DNA of 64,000 nucleotides from Gonatopus flavifemur (GCA_018340375.1 JAFFJZ010000001.1:52816001-52880000); one strand, 5' to 3'. Numbered from the stretch's first letter, positions 38,709 through 51,193 are shown. The notes: a model not told the origin generated them from the letters alone. Made by a program: numbers and translations.

Positions 38709-39541
38709 CCCTGATTCAACGAAACGATTGATTGCGACCAAATCTGATCGAATGAATCGTACGTACTTTGGAGCATCGATATTTGGCGATTGAAGGGATC
38801 AATGGATAGGCTTCCTTGAATGGTATTGAATGAGGGATGTACTGCGGGTGAAACAAGGGACACTCTTGCATAGGGAAATGGGGAGGAATAGAGTAATCCG
38901 ATTGAATGCGGTTTGAACATATTTATGTTTCTGGATTCAATAGACATTTGACTGTTTTCCGATTTTTATATGAAACTTGATAATATTCAATGATCATTTC
39001 ACTGATCGTGATCAAATCAGAATCAAATGATGGATTGAATATAGAAAATCGGGGATTTTCGTGATTCAGAATCAATTAGAAAATCAACGGATGGATGAAT
39101 GAGAATGAATCGGCATTTGCCCAGTAATGTTGAGATGGAATAGATAATCAGATTCAATGGGAGAAAGCCCATTATAAGTGTAGAATGTTGTTAATGAGAG
39201 ATGAATGAGATTGTTTCAGAACATTGTGCAGTCGGTATCCCGATTGAATACAATTGGATTTGATGAGCATGCGGACGAATAAATCACTGTAATTACTTGA
39301 GAAACAATCGGTGCATGTACGGAATGAATCAATTGGAATGAATGGTGAACGTGAACATTGCAAGCGAATTGAATTCATTGGTATTTTTCAAATTGAAAAT
39401 ATTTTACGTTTGGAATCAGATTCGTTAGAAGAATAGCCGACTGGATTCTATAGTAGGGAATGATTCATATGGCGATACAGGATGGTAATCACATGGAAAA
39501 ATTGATATACAAGGGTCAGTATTCCGAAAGAGTTGTAAACA

Positions 39542-40041
39542 CACGGAAAGACCGGGTCTATTAATATTTAGACAAATGACTGTCAATTTAGGGAAAACGA
39601 AAATCGCTGGAAAATATTTGTAGTGAGTCTACTGAAAATTCAATGTATTAACAATTGATAGTTTCACTGTGAAAAATACGAACACGGAGAGAAAAAATTT
39701 GCTGACGCAGCAAATCGAGGTATTATATATAGAATAGCAAACAAATTTTGTTGGGATAGCAAACATTTTTTGCTGCCACAGCTAAAAATTCGCTGTCTCA
39801 GCTAACAAGATTGCTGGAACAGCAAATAGTTTGCTGCTCTGGCAAAAGGAACCCAGCAAAAGTAGATTTCGCTGCCACAGCGAATTCCTTTTTCTCCGTG
39901 AATGAAACTATCAACTGTCAATATTTTAACTATGAATATTTTTCAGCGATCCTCTGTTTCCCTAAATTGACAGTCATTTTTCTGAACGTTGATAAATTTC
40001 TACTCGGGTTTCTAAATATTAGTAGACCCGGTCTTTCCGTG
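39542..40041. mobile_element. Palindromic element, CACGGAAAGACCGGGTCTA ends
   Basis: The outer arms (39542-39680 and 39901-40041) are close inverted copies containing TGACTGTCAATTTAGGGAAA. CA flanks both ends. A different element (39683-39900) sits in its centre. Confidence 0.7.
39683..39900. mobile_element. Inner element, CACGGAGARAAAAA ends, GCTGYNACAGC word
   Basis: The ends CACGGAGAGAAAAAATTTGC and its complement bound 218 bp, with AA on both sides. The interior is a run of GCTGNNACAGCAAA words. It is the innermost insertion of the 38709-42053 stack. Confidence 0.65.
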
Positions 40042-40223
40042 CAGGGATCGCACGATCGACCCAATCAGAATCATCGAATGAATCATGCATCTGACGTTCG
40101 TATGGAATTTCGTTCGCAAAGGAAAATCCGAATCGAGAAGTACTTCATGCTGCCCCGTAAATTTTCTGATGGATTTCAATTCAATCCCGTCTAAATCAAT
40201 CGGCCGCTTGCTCATTGGAACTT

Positions 40224-41623
40224 CCCCAATAAAAATATTTCTCTTCAAAATTCTTCAAAACTCTTCAGATTTTTCTACATGACTGTCAGATTTCGGACGC
40301 TTTAAGAGATTTGCAGAATTTTCAACCACAAATATTACTCTACAAATTTCTGCCTTACTCTGCAAAATTGTACATAATTCTTCCAATCTTCGTAATATTT
40401 TATGAATTTCTCCACAAAATTCGTACAACACTCGCCAAATCTCCATATTACATTGAATACTTCTCTGCATATTTCTGCATTACTTTACAAATCTCTGTTT
40501 TATCTATTCACTTCTGCTTGAGAAAAAAAATTTTTGTTCAGAGTTTATCTATACAAATCTCTTTCTAGTTCGACTTGAATGACATTACGGAAGAGACACT
40601 ACATTGACAGTCAATTTTTAGGAACTTTCCTCAGTGAGGATTGAACCCGGGTCCTGCGAGTGAGAAGCAAAGCCTCTATCACATCAGCGGATCTCCGAGA
40701 TGCCTACAGTAATCTTAGAGTACCACTTATGGGAATCATCGCTATGGAAAATTTTGAAAAATTCATTTTCGTGAGGTATAGACCAATCAATTCAGAATCT
40801 TCTGAAACGAAAAATGAATAGGTCGTGGGAGAGGGGATTTTTTTGACCTCAACTTGTAAATTTTCCCAAGTGCTGAATCAAATCGATAGACAATTTTGAA
40901 AGTTCGTCCTTGTAAGATATAGACCAATCGATTCAGAATCTTATGAAACGAAAAATGAGTAGATCGTGGGAGAATAGTTTTTTTCGACCTTAACTTGTAC
41001 ATTTTTCCAAGTGCTGGGTCAAATCGATAGGAAATTTTGAAAAATTCGTTCCCGCCAGATGTAGACTAATCGATTCAGAATCCTCCGAAAGGAAAAACGA
41101 GTGGGTCGTGGGAGAGAGGTTTTTTCGAGGCCTACTAGTGAATTTTACTCAAGTTGTTTTGAGTCGATTGAAAAATTTGAAAAAATTCACTTTATCTCCG
41201 CAAATGCGATTTGAGAAAAGTGTATGAATTTGTATAGAAAACCCAACTCTCCGCCACAAGCCGTAATATTCTTGGAATAAACAAATAAAGAGGAAATTCA
41301 AATTTGTTTCTGCAATTGTAGTTTGCAGAGAAATGTATGAATTCGTGAAGAAAATTCCTTTCCTCATCAAATGTTTCCACCATACATCAAGTAGAAAAAT
41401 GTTGAGAAAATTCAACATTTCTCAACAAAACAACTTTGACCAATAAGTTGGAAATGTACAGAGAAACCTTTACTGGCAATAGAAATTTTCATAAATATGC
41501 AGAATTTTACAGAGTTTTGAAAGATGAATCTGTTGAAAAAATTCTTTCTTCCTCTAAGAATTGCGATAATGAAGTTTTGCAGAGAAATTGTTGAAGTTTT
41601 GAAGAGAAATATTTTTATTGGGG
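40224..41623 (-). mobile_element. 1.4-kb TIR element carrying tandem repeats and a tRNA-like block (copy A)
   Basis: The terminal inverted repeats start CCCCAATAAAAATATTTC and continue for about 27 bp, flanked by TT on both sides. Inside are three tandem units of about 140 bp (starts near 40776, 40914 and 41059), each beginning with TAGACCAATCRATTCAGAATC. A tRNA-like block is on the minus strand (40629-40699). Copy B at 49793-51193 has the same layout in the opposite orientation. No transposase is encoded. Confidence 0.8.
40629..40699 (-). other. tRNA-like segment, copy 2
   Basis: Read on the minus strand it contains GATAGAGGC and GGACCCGGGTTCAATCC, as in copy 3 at 50717-50788. Internal stems are imperfect, so it is judged tRNA-derived rather than a functional tRNA gene. 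Confidence 0.45.
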
Positions 41624-42053
41624 TTCCCCTTGAATCGGCGAAACGCCGAATGAATTCCATTGAGATGGCGATGTCAATATCACTGCCCGTCCGATCCAAA
41701 ACCATGTGACAACCCGTATTCGTCCTCATTAGCTCCATTCGTAATCGCACCGATTCAGTACGTGATATCTTACTATTCAAATGCAGATACAATCTCATTG
41801 AATAAATCATCGAATATCTGAATCGTTCCCTGATTCAGTATCATCAAAGCTCATCGTTCTCATACATATTGGAGCTCATTCAATACAGTCATTCATACCC
41901 GCTTCATTTCCTATTCAACAATAAGAAAGCCCATACCAGTGATCTGATTAGATTCAATCGGCATTTCACTTGCACAATGTCCTGATTCAATTCGATTGGT
42001 CGATTCATCAATCGGATTTGGTCAGAATCGATCGTTTCTTTTAACCATCAGGG

Positions 42054-42313
42054 TACGCTATCACATGTTGAAAAAGTAAAAAAGTAAACATAAAAAACTC
42101 AGAACATACCGAATTCGGCGTTGATTTAATTGAATCTCGATCTAATATTTTTATAGCGCTATGTCTGACCTTTCGTGTCGTCGTACTACTGAGTCAGTTT
42201 TACGCGACACTATTTTGTTCACATTCAAATCATATATTTCTTATTCATATCGAATGTTCTCAACGATTTTTATGCTTTAGACACTTAATTCTTGACGTTA
42301 AAAGGTTATTATA
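42054..42313. other. Short spacer before the mariner element
   Basis: AT-rich DNA with no features seen. Confidence 0.4.
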
Positions 42314-43596
42314 TTAGGTGTACAAATAAGTTTCCGCGGTTTTTTATAAAAAATTAGGAATTTATTGTAAAGGAAAAGTACATTACGTTTTATTCAAAGT
42401 ATTTTCCATCATTTGCCACTACTTTTCCCCATCTTTCTGGCAACATTCGGATACCCCGTCGAAAAAACTCTTCATCTTTTGACGCTATCCACAAATCTAG
42501 CCAATTTTTGGTGTCTTCATATGATGTGAAGCGCTGCTCAGACAGACCATGTGCCATCGACCGGAACAGGTGATAATCAGAAGGGGCTAAGTCTGGTGAA
42601 TACGGCGGGTGGGGTAAAACTTCCCAGTTGAGTGTTTCCAAGTATGTTTTTACCGGCGCCGCAACATGTGGACGAGCATTATCGTGTAAAAGAATAATTT
42701 TGTCGTGTCTGGAGTAGTAATGGGCGCGTTTTTCCTTAAGTGCCCGACTCAATCTCATCAATTGTGTTCGGTAGAGAGCTCCAGTAATGGTTTCGCTTGG
42801 TTTCAGCAATTCATAATACACGACACCAAGCTGATCCCACCAAATACACAGCATGAGTTTTTTCCATGAATATTCGGCTTAGCTGTCGATGTTGATGGTT
42901 CGCCGGGCTTAACCCATGACTTTCTCTTCTTTGGATTATCGTAGTGAATCCATTTTTCGTCACCAGTGACTATACGATGCAAAAACTCTTTTTTTATTCC
43001 TGGCAAGCAGCATTTCACTCATGCATAATCGGCGTTCAACGTCTCTCGGCTTTAGTTCATATGGAACCCAATTTCCTTGTTTTTGAATCATTCCTAACGA
43101 TTTTAAACGATGTGAAATTGCTTGTTGAGTCACTTGTAGAGTAAGTGCAAGTTCTTTTTGCGTTTGGGACGAATCTTCCTCCAATAGTACTTCTAATTCC
43201 ATGTCTTCGTACACTTTCGGCCTTCCACTGCGTTCTTTGTCTTTAACGTCAAACTCACCGTTCTTAAACTTTTGAAACCATTCCTGACAACTTCTCTCAC
43301 TTAAAGCAGCTTCACCATATGCTTCTAGAAGCAATCGATGCGCCTCAGCTGCAGATTTTTTCACATTAAAGAAGTAAATCAAAAGTTCCCGCAAATGATG
43401 CTTATTTGGAATAAAACTTGACATTTTTGCACGAAAAAAATTACGTGATGATGATACGGAATCACTAGTACTTTAAGGTTATGGTGTTGCCAGATGACTA
43501 AACTTGGGATATTACGTTTTACATCTGACAATTTCTCCATAACCTTCTGGTGGGGCCATCTTTTGACAAACCGCGGAAACTTATTTGTACACCTAA
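42314..43596 (-). mobile_element. Full-length mariner element (Tc1/mariner superfamily)
   Basis: The terminal inverted repeats of about 28 bp start TTAGGTGTACAAATAAGTTT, and the element is flanked by TA dinucleotides at 42312-42313 and 43597-43598, the hallmark target duplication of mariner. The length of 1283 bp is typical. The ends look intact, so the element could be mobilised in trans if active transposase exists. The transposase frame lies on the minus strand. Confidence 0.95.
42390..43424 (-). pseudogene. Mariner transposase with two frame breaks
   Basis: Translation on the minus strand gives a near-complete mariner transposase spanning 345 codons including the stop. The N-terminal part (43424 to about 42990) has helix-turn-helix DNA-binding segments and the linker motif WVPYELKPRDVE. 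The middle part has TGDEKWIHYDN with the first catalytic Asp. The C-terminal part has LLHDNARPH with the second Asp and YSPDLAPSDYHLF with the third, the DD34D triad. The middle segment of about 45 residues is in a different frame from the other two. One break lies in a 7-base A/T run near 42990 and a second in a 6-base run near 42858, and they compensate. Either the copy is dead or the assembly has homopolymer errors. The motifs resemble the cecropia/irritans-type mariners found in insects. Subfamily assignment is from memory of motifs, not alignment. Confidence 0.93.
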
Positions 43597-43795
43597 TATA
43601 TTTTCTCACTCAATTGGGCCCTAGGTTTATTTTTACGCAAAAAAACACGTACTTTGGAAAATACCATACTTCATGGGTACTCCCTGGTTAAAGTGTCTTA
43701 ACAATTTATAAGAAAATGGTCTTCTTATGAAACACTGTGGATTTTTTAACAGAATATTCATAAGTGAATTACGAAGTCCAATGAATTTGTGCTTA

Positions 43796-44043
43796 CACTG
43801 TAAAAAATATACTTCCTAAACTGCCAAAGACGTTTGGCAGTTTTTTACACAAACTTTTTTTGTAAATTACCAAACAAAAGTTTGTAAACATTCAAAAAAT
43901 TTTGTGATTTCACGAAGATTTTTGAGAATTCACAAACTTTTGTTCGGCAATTTACAAAGAAGGTTCGGAAATTATTTTTCCAAACCAAGTTTGTAACTTT
44001 CCAAGCATTTTTGTTTGGAATTCAACAAATTTTTTTCACAGTG
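43796..44043. mobile_element. Element with CACTGTAAAAAA ends and TTTGTAAATT words
   Basis: The left end CACTGTAAAAAATAT and right end TTTTTTTCACAGTG are complementary, with TA on each side. The interior repeats CCAAACAAAAGTTTGTAAAC-like words. It is nested in 43682-44667. Confidence 0.65.
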
Positions 44044-44107
44044 TATGATTCATCATGAATCCTTATGAATATAAATCCACAGGTATTTATACTCATAAAT
44101 GAAGTCA

Positions 44108-44546
44108 CCCTAGTAAAAATGATTCATATAACACCACATATAAGCCATATTCAGTGCATATAAGGCGCATATACGGCTCGTACATGCGTATAAGTTGACA
44201 TATACGGACCGTACATGCCTGTATACGTGCCGTATACGCATTGAATATGGATTACATATGGATTATATGTGGTCATATATGAAACCTCTGTCCATAATGA
44301 AGTTGAAACCAGCAGCTATAAAGCTAGCAGCCGATTGTTGTAATTTTTGATTAAACGTTATTAAAGCTCTTTTTATAGCAGAAATCGATTCAGCAGCGTT
44401 CTACTCCACCCTTCAGATGCTTAAATCCTTAACAAAAATTTGGTGTCGAAAGTTGTAACAATCGACTGCTAGCTTGACGGCTGCCAGTTTCAGCTTCATC
44501 TATCCATATATGATATATGGTCTTATATGAATCATTTTTACCAGGG
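44108..44546. mobile_element. Element with CCCTAGTAAAAATGATTCAT ends and CATATATG/TATACGG words
   Basis: The ends are complementary over about 20 bp and CA flanks both sides. Outer parts consist of CATATAAG/TATACGG words. The core is a second palindrome around AGCAGCTATAAAGCTAGCAG. It is nested in 43682-44667. Confidence 0.65.
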
Positions 44547-44667
44547 CATAAGAACAAATTCATAGTGAATTCATTCGTAATTTATTTATGAATATTCTGT
44601 TGCAAAATCTATAGTGTTCCATAATAAGAGCATTTTTTTATGAATTGCTGTGCCACTTTAACCAGGG

Positions 44668-45861
44668 CTCAGCGTTGGTCTAACCAAAGTTGAATTATTT
44701 ATATGAACAATTATCTGAGAGTACCATAATAAACTGGGGTTTTTATAAAGAAGTATAGCACCTTCCTCATAAAAGTCCAAACCATTATGGTGGGACTTTT
44801 AAAGGTTTTTTCATATATATATATATATAATTTGACTCGGATCAGACTAACAATAAATCTTTGTAAAATATGGTATTCTTCAACACCTCTTGTTCTCTCT
44901 GTACGCCAGAAACCCAGGATAACGTTACACGAACGTTATCGTTTGGAGGAGGGAGATTTTTGTCGATGTATGTACGTAAAATTTTACTATCGGTGAATGG
45001 TTTGAATACAATGATTCAATGCGAATTAATGTTTAGATTTATCAAACTTGTAGTTCACTTAGACAGAATGCCGAATGCGCGAATGCTGAGTAGCCCGACC
45101 GATCTTCGATTAGAATGTTGTTGACTCGAATGATTGATAGTTAGAATGTCTATTTGGCTGGATGCCATTAACCTAAATAATGAATACACGAACATCGCAT
45201 CTTCGTTGCGATACGTTTGATTTCGAATTTATGAGTGCATGAACCCGGTGCCATAAATCCTGTACAAAAAATTATCACGTGAAGTTTCTTTAAATATTTT
45301 TTTGTTTTTTCATTTTGTTTTGTACTGTATATCGGTTTTATTGAAGATAAAAATATGGAAGAATATTTTCCGAGGAGAATATGTGACGTATTTGCTCTTC
45401 ACGTTTGAATTCACTTTCTGATAATTTCTGAACAGTATAAGAAAGCATCTGAAAGACCTCCAGAACCAGCTCATTCGAGAAGTTTCTGATATCTTACAAA
45501 GAATATCATGAATGTTTGAAGTATTGAGAGGAAAAATGTTTTCAGTGCATAAAATTTACCTACTTTAATTGAAAAGAGACGGGTTTTTATTTATTATACA
45601 ATTGAAATGAATTCTATATAGTGTGTCTTAATTATTGCGTATACAAGTTTCCTCAACTTATTTTCGATACATAACTATTCTTGTAAACCTTCCTCAAAAC
45701 ATTTGCAGACAAGGCATTCAAAAAGTCTCTCATCTTCCATTTATAATTTGCCTTATTCTGCCTGTTACTTTGGTGTTCTAAGTTTCAAAATTTTCCTGAT
45801 AAAAATGAAGCTCTCTAAATTTTTCCACATCTTGATACATTTTTCTGAGAAATCTGAAGTA
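44668..45861. other. Spacer without recognised gene
   Basis: It contains a (TA)n run near 44812-44829. No coding frame resembles a known protein. Confidence 0.4.
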
Positions 45862-46315
45862 CACTGAGAAAAAGGATTAGTGAACTGAACGAAAACGTAG
45901 TTGACTCAACTACGCCAGGAGGTTAAATACATTCAACCAACTCTGGAGGTTGCATTGAATCATTCCCCAGGTTGGCCGACTCTGCCCATTAAACATACAA
46001 ATCTTAAAGACGTCTGACAAAAGACATCTTTTCGACATTCCTAAAAGACAACTCATAGACTTCTTTTAGATCTCTCACTGAAGACATTTCCAAGAAGTCT
46101 CTTGAAGTTATCTTAAAGATGTCTAATAGATTTTATTGTCAAGATGTCTTTAAAGATTTCATAAAAGACATCTTTCTAATAATATACCGACTGCTATGAA
46201 ACTAATAATCTAGTTTAAAAATTGACCAAAGCACTCCTCTAATGATTATTAAATTCAGAAACATTTCTAACAGTGTAGGTACGTTCGTTGACTGTAAATA
46301 AATCTTTTCCCAGTG
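45862..46315. mobile_element. Element with CACTGAGAAAAAGGATT ends and AGACATCTTT words
   Basis: The ends CACTGAGAAAAAGGATT and AATCTTTTCCCAGTG are complementary and flanked by TA. The interior has many variants of AAAGACATCTTTT in both orientations. Confidence 0.65.
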
Positions 46316-49300
46316 TACAGCTCGTGAGGTGAAGTATTTTTAATTACATGAACGACAATATCTATTTATCCACTACTTTCAACTTACATAATAATTTCTT
46401 GGCAACCTTCTCACCTATGTGATATTCTTATTTCATCTGTTCTGAATTTTGGAACGTTACCATACAATTCTCGAGATGACGTTTTATTTACGTTCTTGCA
46501 GTATGAAAAAATACGAAGATCTCGCTTTAATTTATGGACAATTCAATTCCAGCTATATTTTCCTTTACCCAATTGATTTGGCTTAAAAACTGGCAAGATG
46601 GTTTGATTTAATCGCACTCAATTTGGCCGTTAGTTAGAAGTATCTGCTTGAACCTAATTTATGCACAATGTTTATACTCTTGGAATGATTTTCATCGCGA
46701 ATGAAAAATATTTTTACAATGTAAAGCGTGATTTTGTCATCAAAGCTATTCAACCGAGAAAAACTTATTCTCTTTTTGAATTAGGAATTCTTCCTATGTG
46801 AATAGGATAACATTACTGAACTATTTTCAGGTGTTTCTTCTTCAGATTGAACATTTCTGACAAGAGGAAATTTCAATACACGTTTGATTAATGATTCGAC
46901 CAATTAATCAAATGCCATTTTCTGAATATCACTTGACTAACGGATTGTCGAGAGTGGAATGAAACTAATCTCCCAACATTATTCCTGGTGAGTGATGATA
47001 GTGGATTACTCAACTGCAAGGCTTGATTGCATAGATTCGCTAATTCCTCAGAAATTTAGAGTTAATACCTATCACGCGGTGAAAGTCATTGACGATAACC
47101 AAACTCTTAAGACTTGAATTTTCAAAAATAAAGTAAGATTCGAGATTTTGAAACTATAAAAAATATTTGTGTCGAAGGTACAAATTTTTGTGAGTCGGAG
47201 AAAAAAAAGCGAGTATAAATACGCACGATCGGAATATAAACTGTGGAAAATCCGAGCCATTCATCAGAATTTGCAGTAGATATTGTAATACATCATATCG
47301 TCCTATGGATTCCAAGCAGCGTCTTCTTATTTCCAACTCATTGCGATTCGAACGATAGAGATTTGCAGCGGCATAATGTTATTCATCGCTCACATATGAT
47401 GCGGACGATAAATTCGTTTCGCCTTTTCGCTGAGAATTCATTCTGATCCAAAGAATCTGGAATTGGTACACCATTTAATCCCATTTGTAGAGTCACGTCG
47501 TTTACGAGGGAACAAGTCATGGAGTGACAACGATTGCTCGTATCTCTTTTTCTCTCCTTCCGTTCAATCTTTTCTCATGGCCGTAAAATGCCAGCAATAA
47601 AGAAGGATGAAACTTATGACACCAAATTGAGATTGTTTATATTTCGTTGGATTGGATTTTGTATGGGAGTTCAATTTTGTTTCACCCTCGAGGAAGAATC
47701 GGTATGTAAATATGTGGGCGTATTCGAATTATGAGATCGCTTTAACGAATTTTGCAATTAATGTAATTAATATAAAATGAGTTCGGTTTTTTCATTTGGA
47801 GCACCAATTCACGCTATATATCATAATTTTCCGATCATCGTTTATTTTGTTCTTGTACCTCCGGATACATGGATTCATCTCGATACATTGATATCTATAT
47901 ATTTGCTCATGACCATCGCCTACGATGTTTCATCCGTATTACAGCGGTGCTCTATGAAACTTTTTTCATCAGGAAAAACGCATTGACGTTTCATCTTCGT
48001 TATATGACTGTAATTGAATAGTTTTTCTTACAGGTTTGCTTTTAGTTACGTACAACGTCAGGATTTTTATCGGGAAACGTTGATATTTCGTGTACGCGTA
48101 TACGGGAGAGAAACGTCTTCGGTAGGACATAACGAATCAATAAGTTTGAGATAAAACCGTTGGAAAATAAAACCTCGAAAAGATCTACAACGATATAAGG
48201 AATTGTGAGGATTGATTTTGTCCAAGTCGAACGTGGTATCTCTTTACGGGTGAACGGGTTGGAGTTGTGAAATAGTATTGGGTTTCAGTTTTCTTCATTG
48301 AACGTACCAACACACTGTTATGTGAAAGATGCAGCAAGTACGAAGACAAACAAGGAAGCTTCTCCAAATGAATATCACGACTTTCAACTTTATCTTGAAT
48401 CTTATCGTAAACTTGAATTCGAGCTGTAATGAGATTATGAACAATCATGAACTGTAAAACGAAATAAAAGGATTACAGGGTTGTTTTGTACGTTGTATAC
48501 AATTTTCAAACTCGAATGATCATATGTGTGAACGAAAAGACGGCCAACTGGGGGATTAAACATTGGGAAATTCGAAATTTGTGACACGCAGGGAAATAAT
48601 AAAACGACAAAAGTGCGCGATTGATCAATTACGTGACAAATTACGAAAATAATTAACGCCCCTGACGGCTGTTTCATTGATATTAAGGTAATTAGCAGTG
48701 GTTTGGTCACGTACAGTCTCGCAATCATTCGCCGAAATTATCAAGTAATTCGTATTCTCACATCACTGATCGTGTTACGAATTATAGCGAAATCGATTCA
48801 AGGGATTTTGTTTTGCTCAAAATGATATATATTTTTCTATGTATTCATCAATTTTTCACGCAACGATGCTGTAAATCTTTCACGGATCATGATAGAATTT
48901 ATCAGGTCATTTACTCGGATTCATTCATACAGGAGAAGTTTTCGATGCTCACCAAGCGTGTATACGTGGTCACTCGTAATGGCTATAGGACACATGTGGA
49001 TATAGGGGACGAAACACAGGTTGGTTACGATCATTGAGGAGTTGTTTCTCCCTGGTTGCTTTGGTGTTCCATTCTAATCAACAAAGAGGATCGTCACTGG
49101 GCATTCTGCTGGAAAAAGCAAGGATACAATTCGCCATGAGATCCAGGCACACACTAATTCAACGGAACAACCTCGCTCGGATTTATGAGCTTTATATGAA
49201 TATATATCTATCTTCCCGCGGGAACTCGTCAGAGGGTTTCTTCGCTTCCGATCGGTGTATCAAAGTGAATAAATTAATGTATTATCCCATGCAGAATAAA

Positions 49301-49504
49301 TAGATTAATATGTACATGCATACCCTGAATCCATATCAAACAATAATTACATAAATGATTACGATGACCTCGCAATTTCTACTGCATGCGAATGAAGAAT
49401 TTATATATTGAGTATTTTCAAGATTTCACTTCACGTTTAGAGTTTTTATATTCATTTTTATTTCAAATCAGCAGGGATCTGAAACTTCTTCGAAATTTAC
49501 TTCA
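46316..49504. other. Gene-poor DNA, no recognised gene
   Basis: There are several short open frames on both strands, none with a recognisable domain. The 47240-47550 and 48930-49260 stretches are moderately CpG-rich. I see no element boundaries. Confidence 0.35.
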
Positions 49505-49670
49505 CACGGAAGAAATAATTTAGCTGCAGCAGCGACACGAATGACCATTAAATTAGCTCCTGCGGCTGAGTTTTAGCTGTTACAGCAAATAAATTAACTG
49601 TTGAGATAAACTTTTTGGCTATCATGATTAAAATTAAGCTGCGGGAGCTAATTTTTAATGGCTCTCCGTG
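49505..49670. mobile_element. Diverged copy of the CACGGAAAAAATAATTTAGC hairpin
   Basis: It shares ends and AGCTGCAGC/AGCTCCTGC words with 26537-26761 but is shorter and more decayed. CA flanks both sides. Confidence 0.6.
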
Positions 49671-49792
49671 CAAAATTCTTGGATATTGATTTCTATGAGG
49701 GCGTTCTACTTCTCGTGGCAAGGGTTTATAAATTATTCCTGATCTCATGCCTGACAAAGATTTAATCCTTTTCGTTGGAGTTTAACATACGT

Positions 49793-51193
49793 CCCCAATA
49801 AAGATATTTCTCTTCAAAACTTCAACAATTTCTCTGCAAAATTTCATTATCGCAATTCTTAGAGAAAGGAAGAATTTTTTCAACAGATTCATCTTTCAAA
49901 ACTCTGTAAAATTCTGCATATTTCTGAAAATTTCTATTGCCAGTAAAGGTTTCTCTGTACATTTCCAACTTATTGGTCAAAGTTGTTTTGTTGAGAAATG
50001 TTGAATTTTCTCAACATTTTTCTACTTGATAAATGGTGGAAACATTTGATGAGGAAAGGAATTTTCTCCACGAATTCATACATTTCTCTGCAAACTACGT
50101 TTGCAGAAAAAAATTTGAATTTTCTCTTTATTTGTCTATCCCAAGAATATTACGGCTTGTGGCGGAGAGTTGATTTTTCTATACAAATTCATACATTTTT
50201 CTCAAATCGCATTTGCGGGGATAAAGTGAATTTTTTCAAATTTTTCAATCGACTCAAAACAACTTGAATAAAATTCACTAGTAGGTCTCGAAAAAACCTC
50301 TCTCCCACGACCCACTCATTTTTCCTTTCGGAGGATTCTGAATCGATTAGTCTACATCTGACGGGAACGAATTTTTTAAAATTTTCTATCGATTTGACCC
50401 AGCACTTGGAAAAATTTACAAGTTCAGGTCGAAAAAAACTATTCCCCCACGATCTACTCATTTTTCGTTTCATAAGATTCTGAATCGATTGGTCTATATC
50501 TTAAAGGGAAGAACTTTCAAAATTTTCTATCGATTTGACTCAGCACTTGGAAAAATTTACAAGTTGAGGTCAAAAAAATCCCCTCTCCCACGACCTATTC
50601 ATTTTTCGTTTCAGAAGATTCTGAATTGATTGGTCTATACCTCACGAAAACGAATGTTCCAAAATTTTCCATTGCGATGATTCCCATAAGTGGTACTTTA
50701 AGATTACTATAGTCATCTCGGAGATCCGCTGATGTGATAGAGGCTTTGCTTCTCACTCGCAGGACCCGGGTTCAATCCTCACTGAGGAAAGTTCCTAAAA
50801 ATGGACTGTCAATGTGGTGTCTCTTCCGTAATGTCATTCAAGTCGAACTGGAAGGAGATTTGTAGAGATAAACTCTGAACAAAAATTTTTTTCCCTCAAG
50901 CAAAAGTGAATAGATGAAACAGAGATTTGTAGAGTAATGCAGAAATATGCAGAGAAGTATTCAATGTAATATGGAGATTTGGCGAGTTTTGTACGAATTT
51001 TGTGGAGGAATTTATAAAATATTACGAAGATTGGAAGAATTATGTACAATTTTGCAGAGTAAGGCAGAAATTTGTAAAGTAATATTTATGGTTAAAGATT
51101 CTGCAAATTTCTCAAAGCGTCCGAAATCTGACAATTATGTAGAAAAATCTGAAGAGTTTTGAAGAATTTTGAAGAGAAATATTTTTATTGGGG
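49793..51193 (+). mobile_element. 1.4-kb TIR element carrying tandem repeats and a tRNA-like block (copy B)
   Basis: It has the same CCCCAATAAARATATTTC ends as 40224-41623, reversed in orientation and closely similar along its length. GT flanks both ends, whereas copy A has TT, so each copy inserted independently. It contains the three units of about 140 bp and the tRNA-like block on the plus strand. Confidence 0.8.
50717..50788 (+). other. tRNA-like segment, copy 3
   Basis: It contains GATAGAGGC and GGACCCGGGTTCAATCC, resembling internal polymerase III boxes A and B. The 3' part TCACTGAG is kept, but the 5' partner is changed to CTCGGAGA, so the acceptor-like stem is broken here. Confidence 0.45.

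Larger units (their letters stand above)
38709..42053. mobile_element. 3.3-kb element hosting nested insertions, CCCTGATTCAAC ends
   Basis: The left end (CCCTGATTCAACGAAACGAT) and right end (ATCGTTTCTTTTAACCATCAGGG, read inward on the opposite strand) are imperfect inverted repeats, with TA on both sides. The element's own DNA is made of GAATCGATTGAAT-like words. It is interrupted by 39542-40041 and 40224-41623, so its original length was about 1.4 kb. Confidence 0.6.
43682..44667. mobile_element. Outer element, CCCTGGTTAAAGTG ends, ATTCATAAGTGAATT words
   Basis: The ends CCCTGGTTAAAGTG and CACTTTAACCAGGG are perfect inverted repeats flanked by CT on both sides. Its own interior uses ATTCATAATGAATTC-like words. 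Two further elements (43796-44043 and 44108-44546) are inserted in it. Confidence 0.65.

Noticed and set aside
48435..49037. Opposed frames of 97 and 74 codons
   Set aside because: No domain, no splice-supported extension and no family resemblance. They are typical chance frames.
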